DNA of 57,722 nt from the NCBI RefSeq assembly GCF_001989995.2, contig NZ_JAHGUP010000031.1:1-57722 (forward strand), read 5' to 3'. Below, piece after piece: positions 48,562 to 57,722 of the stretch (within the stretch, counting starts at the first letter, position 1; the number at the start of each line of letters is the position of its first letter). The notes under the pieces are model-generated. The model worked only from the letters and a program-made list of their open reading frames with translations. It searched no databases and was not told the DNA's origin. The DNA is from Vibrio anguillarum. Its GTDB lineage: Bacteria; Pseudomonadota; Gammaproteobacteria; Enterobacterales; Vibrionaceae. Position numbers and translations under genes: made by a program.

Positions 48562-48888
48562 CTATAGCACCTCAAAATTATTTAGTATCGTCAGAAGATT
48601 TTTCTGTATGTAAGAGCGTAATGCTTGCAGAAACAGAAAGTTTGTCGCTAATGATCCACAATTATCCGCTCTTGCACAATAAAAAGTGGGCATTTCCTGC
48701 GATTATTTCAAGACATTGCCTTTTGTCTGGCTAGGCTAAGCAAAATTTCAGGCAAAGGGCGTAAGAAATAGGCAAAAGCTACCGTTGTGGGCAGCCTTAA
48801 ATTTGAATAGCGCTCATTTGATGAATAAGAAAAACCTCTGCATAAAGCAGAGGCTTTAAAATAACCTAATCATCCGTTGCGATTAAGA
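48562..48888. other. Intergenic region between nagE end and glnS start
   Basis: This 327-bp stretch holds the nagE terminator (about 48831-48856) and the glnS promoter region. No gene is supported. AACGGTAGCTT on the minus strand (48776-48786) resembles an RfaH ops core but is probably chance. Confidence 0.6.
48831..48856 (-). terminator. nagE terminator
   Basis: In the minus-strand transcript CCTCTGC pairs with GCAGAGG around a 5-base loop and is followed by TTTTTCTT, about 35 bases past the nagE stop. Confidence 0.88.
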
Positions 48889-50376
48889 CTAAGGAAGTTT
48901 CACGCTAGAAAGATCTTCGTTTGCATTGATAGACTTCATCTCACCAGCAACGATTTCAGCAAGAGGGCCTAAGATAACTTGTAGGTTATTAGTACCCAGT
49001 TTCACCACACCCATGGCACCCAATGCTTTTAATGTTTTCTCGTCGATAATACTCATGTCATTGACAGATAAACGTAAGCGAGTGATACAAGCATCGATGT
49101 TAGATAGGTTGCTGTGACCGCCTAGAGCTTTAAGGTATTGTTTAGCGAGCTCAGAAGACTCTTTCGCGCCTGATACTTTGCTATCGCTGTCGTCATCTTC
49201 GCGACCTGGTGTTTTAAGGCCAAATTTCAAAATAACGGTACGGAAAATCACATAGTAGAGAGCAAAGAACACAATACCTTGAACTATTAGCATGTACCAA
49301 TTAACCGCCAGTGGGTTACGTGATGACAATACCATATCCACAAGGCCTGCAGAGAAACCGAAACCCGCAATCCACTGCATTGAAGCAGCAATGAATACTG
49401 ATAGACCCGTCAATGCTGCATGCAATACATATAGTGCAGGAGCAAGGAACATGAACGAGAATTCTAGAGGTTCAGTTACACCGGTAAAGAATGAAGCAAA
49501 ACCAGCTGCAATCATGATAGAAGCAACTTTTTCTTTATTCTTCGCTGTAGATGTGTGGTAAATAGCCAATGCCGCACCAGGTAGACCAAACATCATAATA
49601 GGGAAGAAGCCTGCTTGGTACATACCCGTTACGCCTGGGATACCTGTACCCTCAGCGATAGATTTTGCACCACCTAAGAAGTTAGGAATGTCGTTAATAC
49701 CCGCAACGTCAAACCAGAATACTGAGTTCAGTGCGTGATGAAGACCAACAGGGATTAGCAAACGGTTAAAGAACGCATAGATACCTGCACCCGCAGAACC
49801 TAGACCTTGAATCGATTCACCAAACGATACTAGACCACCATAAACATGCGGCCATACATACATCAGAACGAAGGCGATAAAAATACCAGCAAACGACGTC
49901 AAAATAGGTACTAGGCGTTTGCCAGAGAAGAAGGCTAATGCTTTATGCAATTCTACAGTAGAGAAGCGATTGTAGATTTCAGCAGAAACAATACCTACTA
50001 AAATACCAACAAACTGGTTGTTGATTTTACCAAAAGCAGCAGGAACTGCGCTTGGATCAATACCTTGGATCTGTGCAACGGCTCCTGGAGAAAGCAAAGT
50101 CGTCACGACTAAGAAACCAACAAACCCCGACAATGCAGCAGCACCGTCTTTATCTTTAGACATACCGTAAGCCACACCAACAGCAAACAGTACAGACATG
50201 TTATCAATGATTGCAGCACCTGCTTTAATCAGGAATGCAGCCAAGGCACTGTTTGAACCCCACCCATTTGGGTCGATCCAATAACCAATACCCATTAGTA
50301 TCGCGGCAGCTGGCAATGTGGCAACTGGTACCATCAACGCCTTGCCTACTTTTTGAAAGTATCCAAGAATATTCAC
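48889..50376 (-). CDS. nagE: PTS N-acetylglucosamine-specific EIICB
   Basis: The 495-residue permease imports and phosphorylates N-acetylglucosamine. The EIIC domain (about 1-375; GKALMVPVATLPAAAILMGIGYWI, about ten helices) is followed by EIIB (about 415-485), with the phosphorylated cysteine in IDACITRLRL. Unlike E. coli NagE there is no fused EIIA domain, so an external EIIA (probably the glucose EIIA) must supply phosphate. The start is GTG with GGGGGA eight bases upstream. It is divergent from nagA-nagC and shares their control region. Confidence 0.94.
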   Translation of the reverse strand: MNILGYFQKVGKALMVPVATLPAAAILMGIGYWIDPNGWGSNSALAAFLIKAGAAIIDNMSVLFAVGVAYGMSKDKDGAAALSGFVGFLVVTTLLSPGAVAQIQGIDPSAVPAAFGKINNQFVGILVGIVSAEIYNRFSTVELHKALAFFSGKRLVPILTSFAGIFIAFVLMYVWPHVYGGLVSFGESIQGLGSAGAGIYAFFNRLLIPVGLHHALNSVFWFDVAGINDIPNFLGGAKSIAEGTGIPGVTGMYQAGFFPIMMFGLPGAALAIYHTSTAKNKEKVASIMIAAGFASFFTGVTEPLEFSFMFLAPALYVLHAALTGLSVFIAASMQWIAGFGFSAGLVDMVLSSRNPLAVNWYMLIVQGIVFFALYYVIFRTVILKFGLKTPGREDDDSDSKVSGAKESSELAKQYLKALGGHSNLSNIDACITRLRLSVNDMSIIDEKTLKALGAMGVVKLGTNNLQVILGPLAEIVAGEMKSINANEDLSSVKLP

Positions 50377-50865
50377 CTTAAGTTCCCCCTATAGGATTTA
50401 GGATTTTTTGTATTTGGTTGAGCCACTTATTTTAGTCGCTCAATTTAGTCAAACTCAGTTTATGATATTAATTTTGCTCCGCAAATTAAAACCTTATCAT
50501 TTGTGATCATAATCACCACAATCTGCCAAATACCAAGGTTTTTGCTAGCAAGATCATAAAACTTATTTTACAATTAAAAAAAATGGAAATTAGGCGATAA
50601 TATTTGCCTGTTTCATCGTCGAATAGCATGTAAGCTAAACAACCCCGACTGGCTTTTTTCGTATAAAATGCAAACTATAACCATCAAATAACCCAGTCAA
50701 AACGAGCACTTAATTTTAATGTCATCCAGCATTGGCTGTTTGCTAGCAAGATAATTCGCGACCTAATTGAAGTAAGAAAAGAAAGCACCGTACTGGCACA
50801 TTCCACCTTTCATTTCGTCGCCTCGCCAAATTTATAAAATATTGATAGATAAGGATTTGATGATT
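50377..50865. other. nagE-nagA divergent control region
   Basis: This 489-bp, AT-rich region has no supported gene. It holds a CRP-like site (50502-50517) and two inverted repeats that could be NagC operators: ATTTTGCTCCGCAAAT (50471-50486) and TATTTG-N13-CGAATA (50601-50625). Two spaced sites suggest NagC looping like that at E. coli nagE-nagB. The operator calls are tentative. Confidence 0.5.
50502..50517. promoter_or_regulatory. CRP-cAMP binding site
   Basis: TGTGATCATAATCACC matches TGTGA-N6-TCACA at nine of ten specified bases. It lies about 125 bp upstream of nagE and suits catabolite control of GlcNAc use. Confidence 0.75.
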
Positions 50866-52002
50866 ATGTACGCACTAACTAACTGTAAAATCTACACTGG
50901 CAGTGATGTGCTAGTTGACCATGCTGTGATTATCAACAACGAGTTGATTGAAGCGGTCTGTCCTATTGCGGATTTACCACAAGATATAGCGACACAAGAT
51001 TTAAATGGTGCAAACCTAAGCCCAGGCTTTATCGACCTGCAATTGAATGGTTGTGGCGGTGTGATGCTGAATGATGAAGTAACGGCGACTACGATGCAGA
51101 TCATGCATAAAGCCAACCTAAAATCAGGATGCACAAGCTTTTTGCCAACGTTAATCACCTCTTCAGACGAAGACATGCGCAAAGCGATTTCTGCCGCACG
51201 TGAATATCACTCTCAATATAAAAACCAATCACTGGGTTTACACCTTGAAGGGCCATATCTTAATGTGATGAAAAAGGGCATTCACAGTGTGGATTTCATC
51301 CGCCCTTCAGATGACAACATGATCGCCACTATGTGTGAAAATAGCGATGTGATTGCTAAAGTGACATTGGCGCCAGAGCACAACAATCCAGAACACATTG
51401 AACGTCTGGTGAAAGCTGGCATTGTGGTATCGATTGGTCACACTAACGCAACTTATACTGAAGCACGTAAAAGCTTTGAATCAGGCATCACCTTTGCCAC
51501 ACACTTATTTAATGCCATGACGCCGATGGTTGGACGTGAACCCGGTGTCGTTGGTGCAATTTATGACACCCCAGAAGTTTATGCTGGCATTATTGCTGAT
51601 GGCTTTCATGTTGATTATGCTAACATCAGAATTGCTCACAAAATCAAAGGCGAAAAGCTTGTATTAGTGACCGATGCCACAGCTCCTGCAGGCGCTAACA
51701 TGGATTACTTTATTTTTGTCGGTAAGAAAGTATATTACCGTGATGGTAAGTGTGTTGATGAAAACGGCACACTGGGCGGCTCAGCACTCACTATGATTGA
51801 GGCAGTGCAAAACACTGTTGAGCACGTTGGTATCGCATTGGACGAAGCTCTGCGGATGGCAACTCTGTATCCGGCAAAAGCAATTGGTGTGGATCACAAA
51901 CTAGGCCGAGTTAAAAAAGGCATGGTGGCGAACCTCACTGCATTTGATAGAGACTTCAATGTTCAGGCGACGGTTGTTAACGGACAATACGAGCACAATT
52001 GA
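50866..52002 (+). CDS. nagA: N-acetylglucosamine-6-phosphate deacetylase
   Basis: NagA (378 residues) deacetylates GlcNAc-6-P delivered by NagE. The fold is an amidohydrolase barrel: [28 protein letters not shown] (metal Glu), [18 protein letters not shown] and VTDATAPAG with the catalytic Asp. ATG at 50866 starts the conserved [17 protein letters not shown] lies ten bases upstream, and a second in-frame ATG at 50860 is closer to it. The gene ends two bases before the ATG of nagC. Confidence 0.96.
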   Translation: MYALTNCKIYTGSDVLVDHAVIINNELIEAVCPIADLPQDIATQDLNGANLSPGFIDLQLNGCGGVMLNDEVTATTMQIMHKANLKSGCTSFLPTLITSSDEDMRKAISAAREYHSQYKNQSLGLHLEGPYLNVMKKGIHSVDFIRPSDDNMIATMCENSDVIAKVTLAPEHNNPEHIERLVKAGIVVSIGHTNATYTEARKSFESGITFATHLFNAMTPMVGREPGVVGAIYDTPEVYAGIIADGFHVDYANIRIAHKIKGEKLVLVTDATAPAGANMDYFIFVGKKVYYRDGKCVDENGTLGGSALTMIEAVQNTVEHVGIALDEALRMATLYPAKAIGVDHKLGRVKKGMVANLTAFDRDFNVQATVVNGQYEHN

Positions 52003-52004
52003 TA

Positions 52005-53219
52005 ATGAATGGCGGACAAATAGGTAACGTAGATTTAGTCAAACAACTCAACAGCGCAGCAGTGTACCGATTGATCGACCTACAAGGTCCGATATCTCGT
52101 ATTCAAGTTGCCGATGTGAGCCAACTTGCTCCAGCAAGTGTTACAAAAATAACCCGCCAACTTCTAGAACGCGGCCTCATTAAAGAGGTCGCACAACAAG
52201 CCTCTACTGGCGGACGTAGAGCCATCTCCTTAACAACCGAAGTCGCCCCTTTTCACTCTGTCGCCGTACGTTTAGGCCGAGATTACATTCAGCTCAGCCT
52301 GTATAATTTAGGGGGTAAAGAACTCGCGTCGGACTATCACGAGTTTCACTATTCTCACCAAACACAATTAATTGAGGGGCTCCTTTTCCACCTCAATACC
52401 TTTATCAAACAACAGCAAGAGCGAATCGAACAGTTCATTGCCATTGGTATTGCCCTACCCGGCTTAGTCAACCCAGAAACGGGTGTCGTAGAATACATGC
52501 CCAACATTGCTATTGATGCACTCGCTTTAGGTGACATCATTCGTGATAATTTTCATGTTGAATGTTTTGTTGGCAACGACGTGCGCGGTATGGCGCTTGC
52601 CGAACATTATTTTGGTGCCAGCAAAGACTGTCAAGACTCTATCCTAGTCAGCGTTCACCGAGGAACTGGGGCTGGCATTATCGTCAATGGTCAAGTATTC
52701 CTAGGCTATAACCGTAACGTAGGTGAAATTGGTCATATCCAAATCGACCCACTCGGCGAACAGTGTCAATGCGGAAATTTCGGCTGTTTAGAAACGGTAG
52801 CCGCAAACCCGGCTATTATATCTCGTGTTAAAAAACTGATTGCTCAGGGCTATGAATCTAGCCTAGCGAATATAGAGAGCATTACCATCAATGATGTATG
52901 TGAGCACGCCAATCTCGGTGATGAGCTAGCAAAACAGAGCTTAATTCGAGTGGGTAATCAACTCGGTAAAGCCATTGCGATGACCATTAACTTGTTCAAC
53001 CCACAAAAAGTGGTAATTGCAGGTCAAATTACAGCCGCTCAAGAGATCGTATTCCCCGCGATTCAACGAAATGTAGAGAATCAATCACTCAAAACTTTCC
53101 ACACCAATTTACCCATAGTCGCGTCGCAGATTGATAAACAACCAACCATAGGTGCATTTGCTATGATTAAACGGGCAATGTTAAATGGTGTTTTACTTCA
53201 AAAATTACTTGGCGATTAA
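52005..53219 (+). CDS. nagC: ROK-family repressor NagC
   Basis: NagC (404 residues) represses amino-sugar genes and is released by GlcNAc-6-P. An N-terminal winged helix (about 15-80; SRIQVADVSQLAPASVTKITRQLLERGLI) is followed by the ROK domain, with GIALPGLVNPETGVVEYMPN and the zinc motif GHIQIDPLGEQCQCGNFGCLE. An in-frame TTG at 51999 overlaps nagA, but the ATG at 52005 begins the conserved sequence. A strong terminator follows. Confidence 0.95.
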   Translation: MNGGQIGNVDLVKQLNSAAVYRLIDLQGPISRIQVADVSQLAPASVTKITRQLLERGLIKEVAQQASTGGRRAISLTTEVAPFHSVAVRLGRDYIQLSLYNLGGKELASDYHEFHYSHQTQLIEGLLFHLNTFIKQQQERIEQFIAIGIALPGLVNPETGVVEYMPNIAIDALALGDIIRDNFHVECFVGNDVRGMALAEHYFGASKDCQDSILVSVHRGTGAGIIVNGQVFLGYNRNVGEIGHIQIDPLGEQCQCGNFGCLETVAANPAIISRVKKLIAQGYESSLANIESITINDVCEHANLGDELAKQSLIRVGNQLGKAIAMTINLFNPQKVVIAGQITAAQEIVFPAIQRNVENQSLKTFHTNLPIVASQIDKQPTIGAFAMIKRAMLNGVLLQKLLGD

Positions 53220-53239
53220 GCAACCGATTGAATTATAAT

Positions 53240-53272
53240 AAAAGGCTGTGTCGTCATGACACAGCCTTTTTT
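53240..53272 (+). terminator. nagA-nagC terminator
   Basis: AAAAGGCTGTGTC pairs perfectly with GACACAGCCTTTT around a 5-base loop, and six T end it. Confidence 0.95.
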
Positions 53273-53318
53273 ACAACCAAAACATTATTTTTAAACCAAA
53301 GCATTACTAAAGGAATTT

Positions 53319-54905
53319 ATGGAACTTATCCTAATTTCAACGGCTTTTTTCGCAGGGTTTATTGCCTTGAAATGCAATTTACCTCCGTTGGTTGGCTTTT
53401 TAGTTGCTGGGTTTGGCCTTAATGCTGCTGGCTACCACAGCAGCGATACCATTCTGACCCTAGCCGATCTAGGGGTTACCTTATTGCTGTTCACAATTGG
53501 ACTTAAGCTAGAGATTAAAACCTTACTTGCGAGAGAGATTTGGGCTGGTGCCACGGTTCATAACCTCCTTTCGACAGGGATTTTCAGCATTGCTTTATTG
53601 ATATTCAAATATTTAGGGGTTAGCTCTCTGGCCTCCATGTCAATTGAACAATTAGTTCTGCTTGGTTTTGCTTTGTCATTCTCCAGTACTGTTTTTGCGG
53701 TGAAATCACTGCAAGAGAAAGGAGAAATGAACGCGACATACGCCACTATCGCCATCGGTATTCTTGTGATGCAAGATATCTTTGCTGTCATATTTTTAAC
53801 CGTCTCGACAGGAAAACTTCCTCATTGGTACGCTGCCACTTTATTGATCCTACCCTTTATGCGGCCACTATTTTACAAACTGCTCGACTGGGTTGGTCAC
53901 GGTGAAATGCTTGTTCTGTTTGGTATATTTTTTGCCTTAGTGGTCGGAGCAGGATCATTTGAATTGGTTGGGATGAAACCCGATCTTGGTGCTCTGATTT
54001 TAGGCATGCTGCTAGCAGGCCATCGCAAAGCATCTGAGCTGTCAAAATCACTCTTTAATCTAAAAGAGCTGTTTCTCGTCTGCTTTTTCCTCAATATTGG
54101 ACTATCAGAACAGCCCACAATGACTGGGTTTGCGCTCGCATTGTTGCTCTTACTGCTGCTTCCCATCAAAGGTATCCTCTATTTTTGGGTACTCAACCGC
54201 TTTAAATTCCGAGTGAGAACCTCACTGTTAGCCACCTTGTCTTTATTCAATTTCAGTGAATTCGGACTGATTGTGGGGGGGCTTGCTTTCAAAATGGGAT
54301 GGATGTCGGGTGATATATTGGTCGCACTGGCCATTGCGGTATCCATTTCATTTGTAATCGCAGCCCCAATAAGCCGTAAAGGCCATGAACTCTATCAACA
54401 TTCACGGCAATGGCTAAAAGAACATGCCGCTGAAAAACTCAACACCAAAGATCAATTAATTAATCCAGGCCATGCCCAGGTACTCATATTAGGGATGGGC
54501 CGCATCGGTACCGGTGCATATGATGAGTTGCGCTCTCGTTATGGCAAAATAAGTTTAGGCATAGAAGTCCGAGAAGAAGTTGCTCATGATCACCGCTCAC
54601 AAGGGCGCAATGTTATTGCTGGTGATGCAACCGACCCTGATTTTTGGGAGCGCATTCTAGACACTGGTAATGTAAAACTCGTACTGCTTGCTATGCCGCA
54701 TCATCAGGGTAACCAAATCGCGCTATCGCAGTTACAACACCGTAATTTTAAAGGTCAAATCGCAGCCATCGCCGAATACCCAGACCAATTGGAATCACTA
54801 TTAGAAAGTGGTGTTGATGCGGCATTCAACATCTATAGCGAAGCGGGTAGCGGTTTTGCCCGTCACGTATGTAAACAGCTCCAACCTAATTTTACTAAAC
54901 CGTAA
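53319..54905 (+). CDS. KefB-type monovalent cation:proton antiporter
   Basis: The 528-residue CPA2-family protein has an antiporter domain of about 12 helices (1-375; NLPPLVGFLVAGFGLNAAG, ADLGVTLLLFTIGLKLEI). A cytoplasmic RCK/TrkA-N domain follows (about 385-515) with the dinucleotide loop VLILGMGRIGTGAYDEL and an acidic strand end GIEVREE. Kef proteins release K+ on electrophile stress under glutathione control; whether this one is glutathione-gated is not evident. AAAGGAA precedes the ATG. It stands alone between the nagC terminator and asnB. Confidence 0.88.
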   Translation: MELILISTAFFAGFIALKCNLPPLVGFLVAGFGLNAAGYHSSDTILTLADLGVTLLLFTIGLKLEIKTLLAREIWAGATVHNLLSTGIFSIALLIFKYLGVSSLASMSIEQLVLLGFALSFSSTVFAVKSLQEKGEMNATYATIAIGILVMQDIFAVIFLTVSTGKLPHWYAATLLILPFMRPLFYKLLDWVGHGEMLVLFGIFFALVVGAGSFELVGMKPDLGALILGMLLAGHRKASELSKSLFNLKELFLVCFFLNIGLSEQPTMTGFALALLLLLLLPIKGILYFWVLNRFKFRVRTSLLATLSLFNFSEFGLIVGGLAFKMGWMSGDILVALAIAVSISFVIAAPISRKGHELYQHSRQWLKEHAAEKLNTKDQLINPGHAQVLILGMGRIGTGAYDELRSRYGKISLGIEVREEVAHDHRSQGRNVIAGDATDPDFWERILDTGNVKLVLLAMPHHQGNQIALSQLQHRNFKGQIAAIAEYPDQLESLLESGVDAAFNIYSEAGSGFARHVCKQLQPNFTKP

Positions 54906-55177
54906 TAATGTCTAGGTAAGCCATCGCAATTTTTAGGTAAAACATTGTCATTTCTATGCCCAACTCAATACGGCCCCAGAGCTTAGTTGGGCATAATTTA
55001 CCCACCATCGCTCAAAAATAGAAAACAAATAGAAAAAATCCATATAAAGCACCCATTACTTAAATAAAATTCACCAAGATGCATCTTATGTGATATTAAC
55101 GACACCATATGGTTGCTTTTTTTAACCAGAATGGCAAATTAGGTCCAACAGATTAAAAATCATCAAAAGGAAGTTGT

Positions 55178-56842
55178 ATGTGTTCTATATTTGGCATTCT
55201 TGATATTAAAAGTGATGCAACAGCGTTACGCCCAATAGCGCTAGAGATGTCTAAAAAAATGCGTCACCGCGGCCCTGATTGGTCTGGCATCTATGCTTCA
55301 GAAAAAGCAATCTTGGCTCATGAGCGCCTTTCTATTGTCGGTTTAAACAGCGGCGCACAACCACTTTACAGCCCAAATAAAAAGCACATATTAGCGGTCA
55401 ATGGTGAGATTTATAACCACAAAGAAATTCGTGCTCGTTACCAAGGCAAATACGATTTTCAAACCGACTCTGACTGTGAAGTGATATTAGCGCTTTATGC
55501 AGACATGGGTGCCGCGCTGCTTGAAGAACTCAACGGTATCTTTGCCTTTGTGCTCTATGATGAAGAAAAAGATGAGTACCTCATCGGGCGTGACCATATT
55601 GGTATCATTCCTCTTTACCAAGGCCATGACGAACACGGTAACTACTACATTGCATCCGAAATGAAAGCTTTGGTAAGCATTTGCAAAACTATCAGTGAAT
55701 TTCCTCCTGGTAGTTACTACAGCTCGAAAGAGGCAGGCGCACAGCGCTACTATATTCGAGATTGGAATGAATATGCGGCAGTCCAAGGCAATAGCAGCAG
55801 TAAAGAAGAGCTAAAACAAGCATTAGAAGCGGCCGTAAAGCGCCAACTGATGACAGATGTACCTTATGGTGTCTTGCTTTCTGGAGGATTGGACTCTTCA
55901 ATTACGTCAGCCATTGCGAAACGTTACGCCGCAATGCGAATTGAAGATGATGAACAATCAGAAGCATGGTGGCCACAGCTTCACTCTTTTGCGGTGGGTT
56001 TAGACGGTGCTCCAGACCTTAAAGCGGCTCGTGAAGTGGCTGAAAAAATTGGCACTGTACACCACGAAATGACTTATACCATCCAAGAGGGTTTAGATGC
56101 TATTCGTGATGTTATTTACCATATTGAAACGTATGACGTGACGACAATTCGAGCCTCTACTCCGATGTATTTGATGGGGCGGAAAATCAAAGCTATGGGT
56201 ATCAAAATGGTACTTTCCGGCGAAGGAGCGGATGAGATCTTCGGTGGTTACTTATACTTCCACAAAGCACCAAACGCGCAAGAATTCCACGAAGAAACTG
56301 TGCGTAAACTGCTGGCGTTGAACTTGTTTGACTGTGCTCGCGCTAATAAATCTTTAGCGGCTTGGGGAGTGGAAGGACGCGTTCCTTTCCTAGACAAAGA
56401 GTTTATTGATGTTGCAATGAGGCTTAACCCTGCTGACAAAATGTGTGGCAATGGCAAGATGGAAAAACACATTCTACGTGAGTGCTTTGAAGATTATCTG
56501 CCAGCCTCGATTGCTTGGCGTCAAAAAGAGCAATTTTCCGATGGTGTGGGCTATAGCTGGATTGACACACTAAAGAGTGTTGCTGAAGAAAAAGTTACCG
56601 ATCAACAGATGGAAACAGCAAAATACCGCTTCCCATATAATACTCCAGCGACAAAAGAAGGGTATGTTTACCGCGAGATCTTCGAAGAGCTGTTCCCGTT
56701 AGAGTCTGCTGCACAATGCGTTCCTGGAGGTCCTTCTGTAGCTTGTTCTTCCGCCAAAGCAATTGAGTGGGATGAATCCTTTAAAAATTGTATTGACCCG
56801 TCAGGCCGAGCTGTCAAAGCGGTGCATAATGAAGCGTACTAA
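55178..56842 (+). CDS. asnB: Asparagine synthase B (glutamine-hydrolysing)
   Basis: AsnB (554 residues) makes asparagine from aspartate, ATP and glutamine. Cys2 of MCSIFGILD is the amidotransferase nucleophile; RHRGPDWSG and AVNGEIYNH belong to the glutaminase domain. The synthetase domain has the pyrophosphate loop LLSGGLDSS and GEGADEIFGGY. AAGGAAG before the ATG fixes the start. The 272-bp upstream region is AT-rich, and its only signal is a weak TGTGA half-site near 55088. Length equals E. coli AsnB. Confidence 0.96.
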   Translation: MCSIFGILDIKSDATALRPIALEMSKKMRHRGPDWSGIYASEKAILAHERLSIVGLNSGAQPLYSPNKKHILAVNGEIYNHKEIRARYQGKYDFQTDSDCEVILALYADMGAALLEELNGIFAFVLYDEEKDEYLIGRDHIGIIPLYQGHDEHGNYYIASEMKALVSICKTISEFPPGSYYSSKEAGAQRYYIRDWNEYAAVQGNSSSKEELKQALEAAVKRQLMTDVPYGVLLSGGLDSSITSAIAKRYAAMRIEDDEQSEAWWPQLHSFAVGLDGAPDLKAAREVAEKIGTVHHEMTYTIQEGLDAIRDVIYHIETYDVTTIRASTPMYLMGRKIKAMGIKMVLSGEGADEIFGGYLYFHKAPNAQEFHEETVRKLLALNLFDCARANKSLAAWGVEGRVPFLDKEFIDVAMRLNPADKMCGNGKMEKHILRECFEDYLPASIAWRQKEQFSDGVGYSWIDTLKSVAEEKVTDQQMETAKYRFPYNTPATKEGYVYREIFEELFPLESAAQCVPGGPSVACSSAKAIEWDESFKNCIDPSGRAVKAVHNEAY

Positions 56843-56864
56843 CCAAAACGCTGGCTAATAAAGC

Positions 56865-56895
56865 AAATAAAAGGCGCAAAATGCGCCTTTTATTT
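56865..56895. terminator. Bidirectional terminator between asnB and rfaH
   Basis: AAATAAAAGGCGCA pairs perfectly with TGCGCCTTTTATTT around a 3-base loop between the convergent genes. Confidence 0.92.
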
Positions 56896-56923
56896 GTCTA
56901 AAGAGCTTACTGTAGAGAGTCAA

Positions 56924-57424
56924 TCACGAATCTAATTCTAAATGCTTATTATCAATGCTCATCGGTATCACTTGGCTGATCATTTTAACCAGCATAATCG
57001 ATCGCGTCTCACCATCGGGCTCTTGGTAAATGGCATCAATTCCTGAGAACTGCCCACCCTTAAGTCGAACTACCTGCCCTTTTTCTGGAATATTGAACGA
57101 TGCTACCGGTAATTTTAACTGGTCGAGTAACTTCAATTCCTCGATCAAATCACTGTCCAACTCCTTCGGATGTGAACCAAATCGGATGAAATCAACCACA
57201 CCGCGAGTAGAGCGCACACTAGTAAAGGTTGGGCCAATTTCAAAATCAAAGTAAATGAACATATAGGAGGGAAAAAGTGGCTCTTTGACAACTTGCCGCT
57301 TACCCCGAAGAATTCTCTCTAGTTCAATTTCTGGGTAGAAACATTCGACACCTTGGTTTTCAAGGTGTGCTTTAGCACGCCTCTGATCGCCACGTTTACA
57401 ATACAACAAATACCAACGTTTCAT
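56924..57424 (-). CDS. rfaH: Transcription elongation factor RfaH
   Basis: RfaH (166 residues) is a NusG paralogue recruited at ops elements to help RNA polymerase through long surface-polysaccharide and similar operons. The NusG N-terminal domain (about 1-100) starts MKRWYLLYCKRGDQRRAKAHLENQGVECFYP; LFPSYMFIYFD and TRGVVDFIRFG are typical. The C-terminal part (KGQVVRLKGGQFSGIDAIYQEPDG) is the fold-switching KOW region. Length is near the E. coli 162. AGGAAT before the ATG supports the start. No convincing ops site is in the window. Confidence 0.94.
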   Translation of the reverse strand: MKRWYLLYCKRGDQRRAKAHLENQGVECFYPEIELERILRGKRQVVKEPLFPSYMFIYFDFEIGPTFTSVRSTRGVVDFIRFGSHPKELDSDLIEELKLLDQLKLPVASFNIPEKGQVVRLKGGQFSGIDAIYQEPDGETRSIMLVKMISQVIPMSIDNKHLELDS

Positions 57425-57722
57425 TTTATTCCTAGCTACTGCTTTTCTTTTTCTTGAATCCTAACACCATCCTCCTCCTCAATAAACGGCTAATAAACTG
57501 AACACAAAAATAAACCCTTAATGTCCGAACAAGGCAAATTCAAATAATCAGTAATGAAAGATAAGTTTTCATAACGCAACAAAACTTTGAGCATTGATAG
57601 ACATGCATTTTAAAAACAATGAGTTAGTTAATAATGCCAGAATAAAATACTGATTTTACTCATTGCGATACGCTAAAAGCCCATGTATATCTAAAGCACA
57701 ATTTTTCGGCTCTTCTCCGCTT
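57425..57722. other. Region upstream of rfaH to the window end
   Basis: About 300 AT-rich bases follow, with no supported gene, RNA or repeat. The rfaH promoter should lie here, but no hexamer pair stands out. Confidence 0.5.

Noticed and set aside
48776..48786. AACGGTAGCTT on the minus strand, resembling an RfaH ops element.
   Set aside because: It matches 9 of 11 positions, but it precedes glnS, not a long polysaccharide operon, and such short matches are expected by chance.
1..57722. Search by eye for tRNA, rRNA, transposase, integrase, toxin-antitoxin or phage-defence genes.
   Set aside because: None could be supported; every long frame belongs to a recognised family or is a shadow of one.

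Overview
The window is chromosomal DNA of a Vibrio species. The gene order rnfABCDGE-nth, gloA, motY, rnt, an Na+/H+ antiporter gene, purF-cvpA-dedD-folC-accD-truA-hubP, glnS, nagE, nagA-nagC, asnB and rfaH is, from memory, the order on the large Vibrio chromosome. MotY (sodium-driven polar flagellum) and HubP (polar landmark) point to the same genus. No rRNA, tRNA, insertion sequence, integrase or CRISPR array was seen.

Left end (about 1-4.9 kb): a LysR-type regulator faces a four-gene set encoding an atypical short-chain dehydrogenase, an MFS transporter, a glutaredoxin-2-like protein with a CPFS active site and an old-yellow-enzyme ene-reductase. A 7-9-7 inverted repeat with a TTC-N9-GAA core lies between them. 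The set looks like a response to electrophiles or xenobiotics, but its inducer and substrates cannot be read from sequence.

About 5.1-26.0 kb: a complete catechol siderophore locus matching the vanchrobactin system of V. anguillarum. VabG (DAHP synthase) feeds the shikimate pathway. VabC, VabB and VabA convert chorismate to 2,3-dihydroxybenzoate (DHB). VabE activates DHB and loads it on the carrier domain of VabB. VabF, with domains C-A-T-E-C-A-T-TE, adds a cationic residue that it epimerises to the D form, then serine. An MbtH-like protein and the phosphopantetheinyl transferase VabD support the synthetase. VabS is the likely exporter, FvtA the outer-membrane receptor and VabH the esterase that releases iron. 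The second adenylation domain reads as the serine code DVWHFSLVDK; the first has acidic pocket residues. The predicted product is DHB-D-Arg-L-Ser, or less likely the D-Lys analogue, possibly oligomerised. Fur-box-like palindromes sit in front of vabG, between vabA and vabC, in front of vabB (two) and between vabH and fvtA. No siderophore ABC transporter is present, so inner-membrane uptake must be encoded elsewhere.

About 26.2-36.4 kb, plus strand: the Rnf redox-driven ion pump with nth, then gloA, rnt and an NhaC-type antiporter, with motY on the minus strand. RnfC carries a 120-bp in-frame tandem repeat in its tail.

About 36.5-50.4 kb, minus strand: a run from truA to purF, then hubP with about four 68-69-residue acidic repeats, glnS and nagE. 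nagE is divergent from nagA-nagC across a 489-bp region with a strong CRP-like site. A KefB-type antiporter, asnB and rfaH finish the window.

I see no convincing undescribed system. The siderophore locus is the main accessory island and belongs to a known class. The points most worth following up are the LysR-controlled redox locus, the overlooked mbtH gene, the hairpin at the vabF start, the structured leaders and the expandable repeats in RnfC and HubP.
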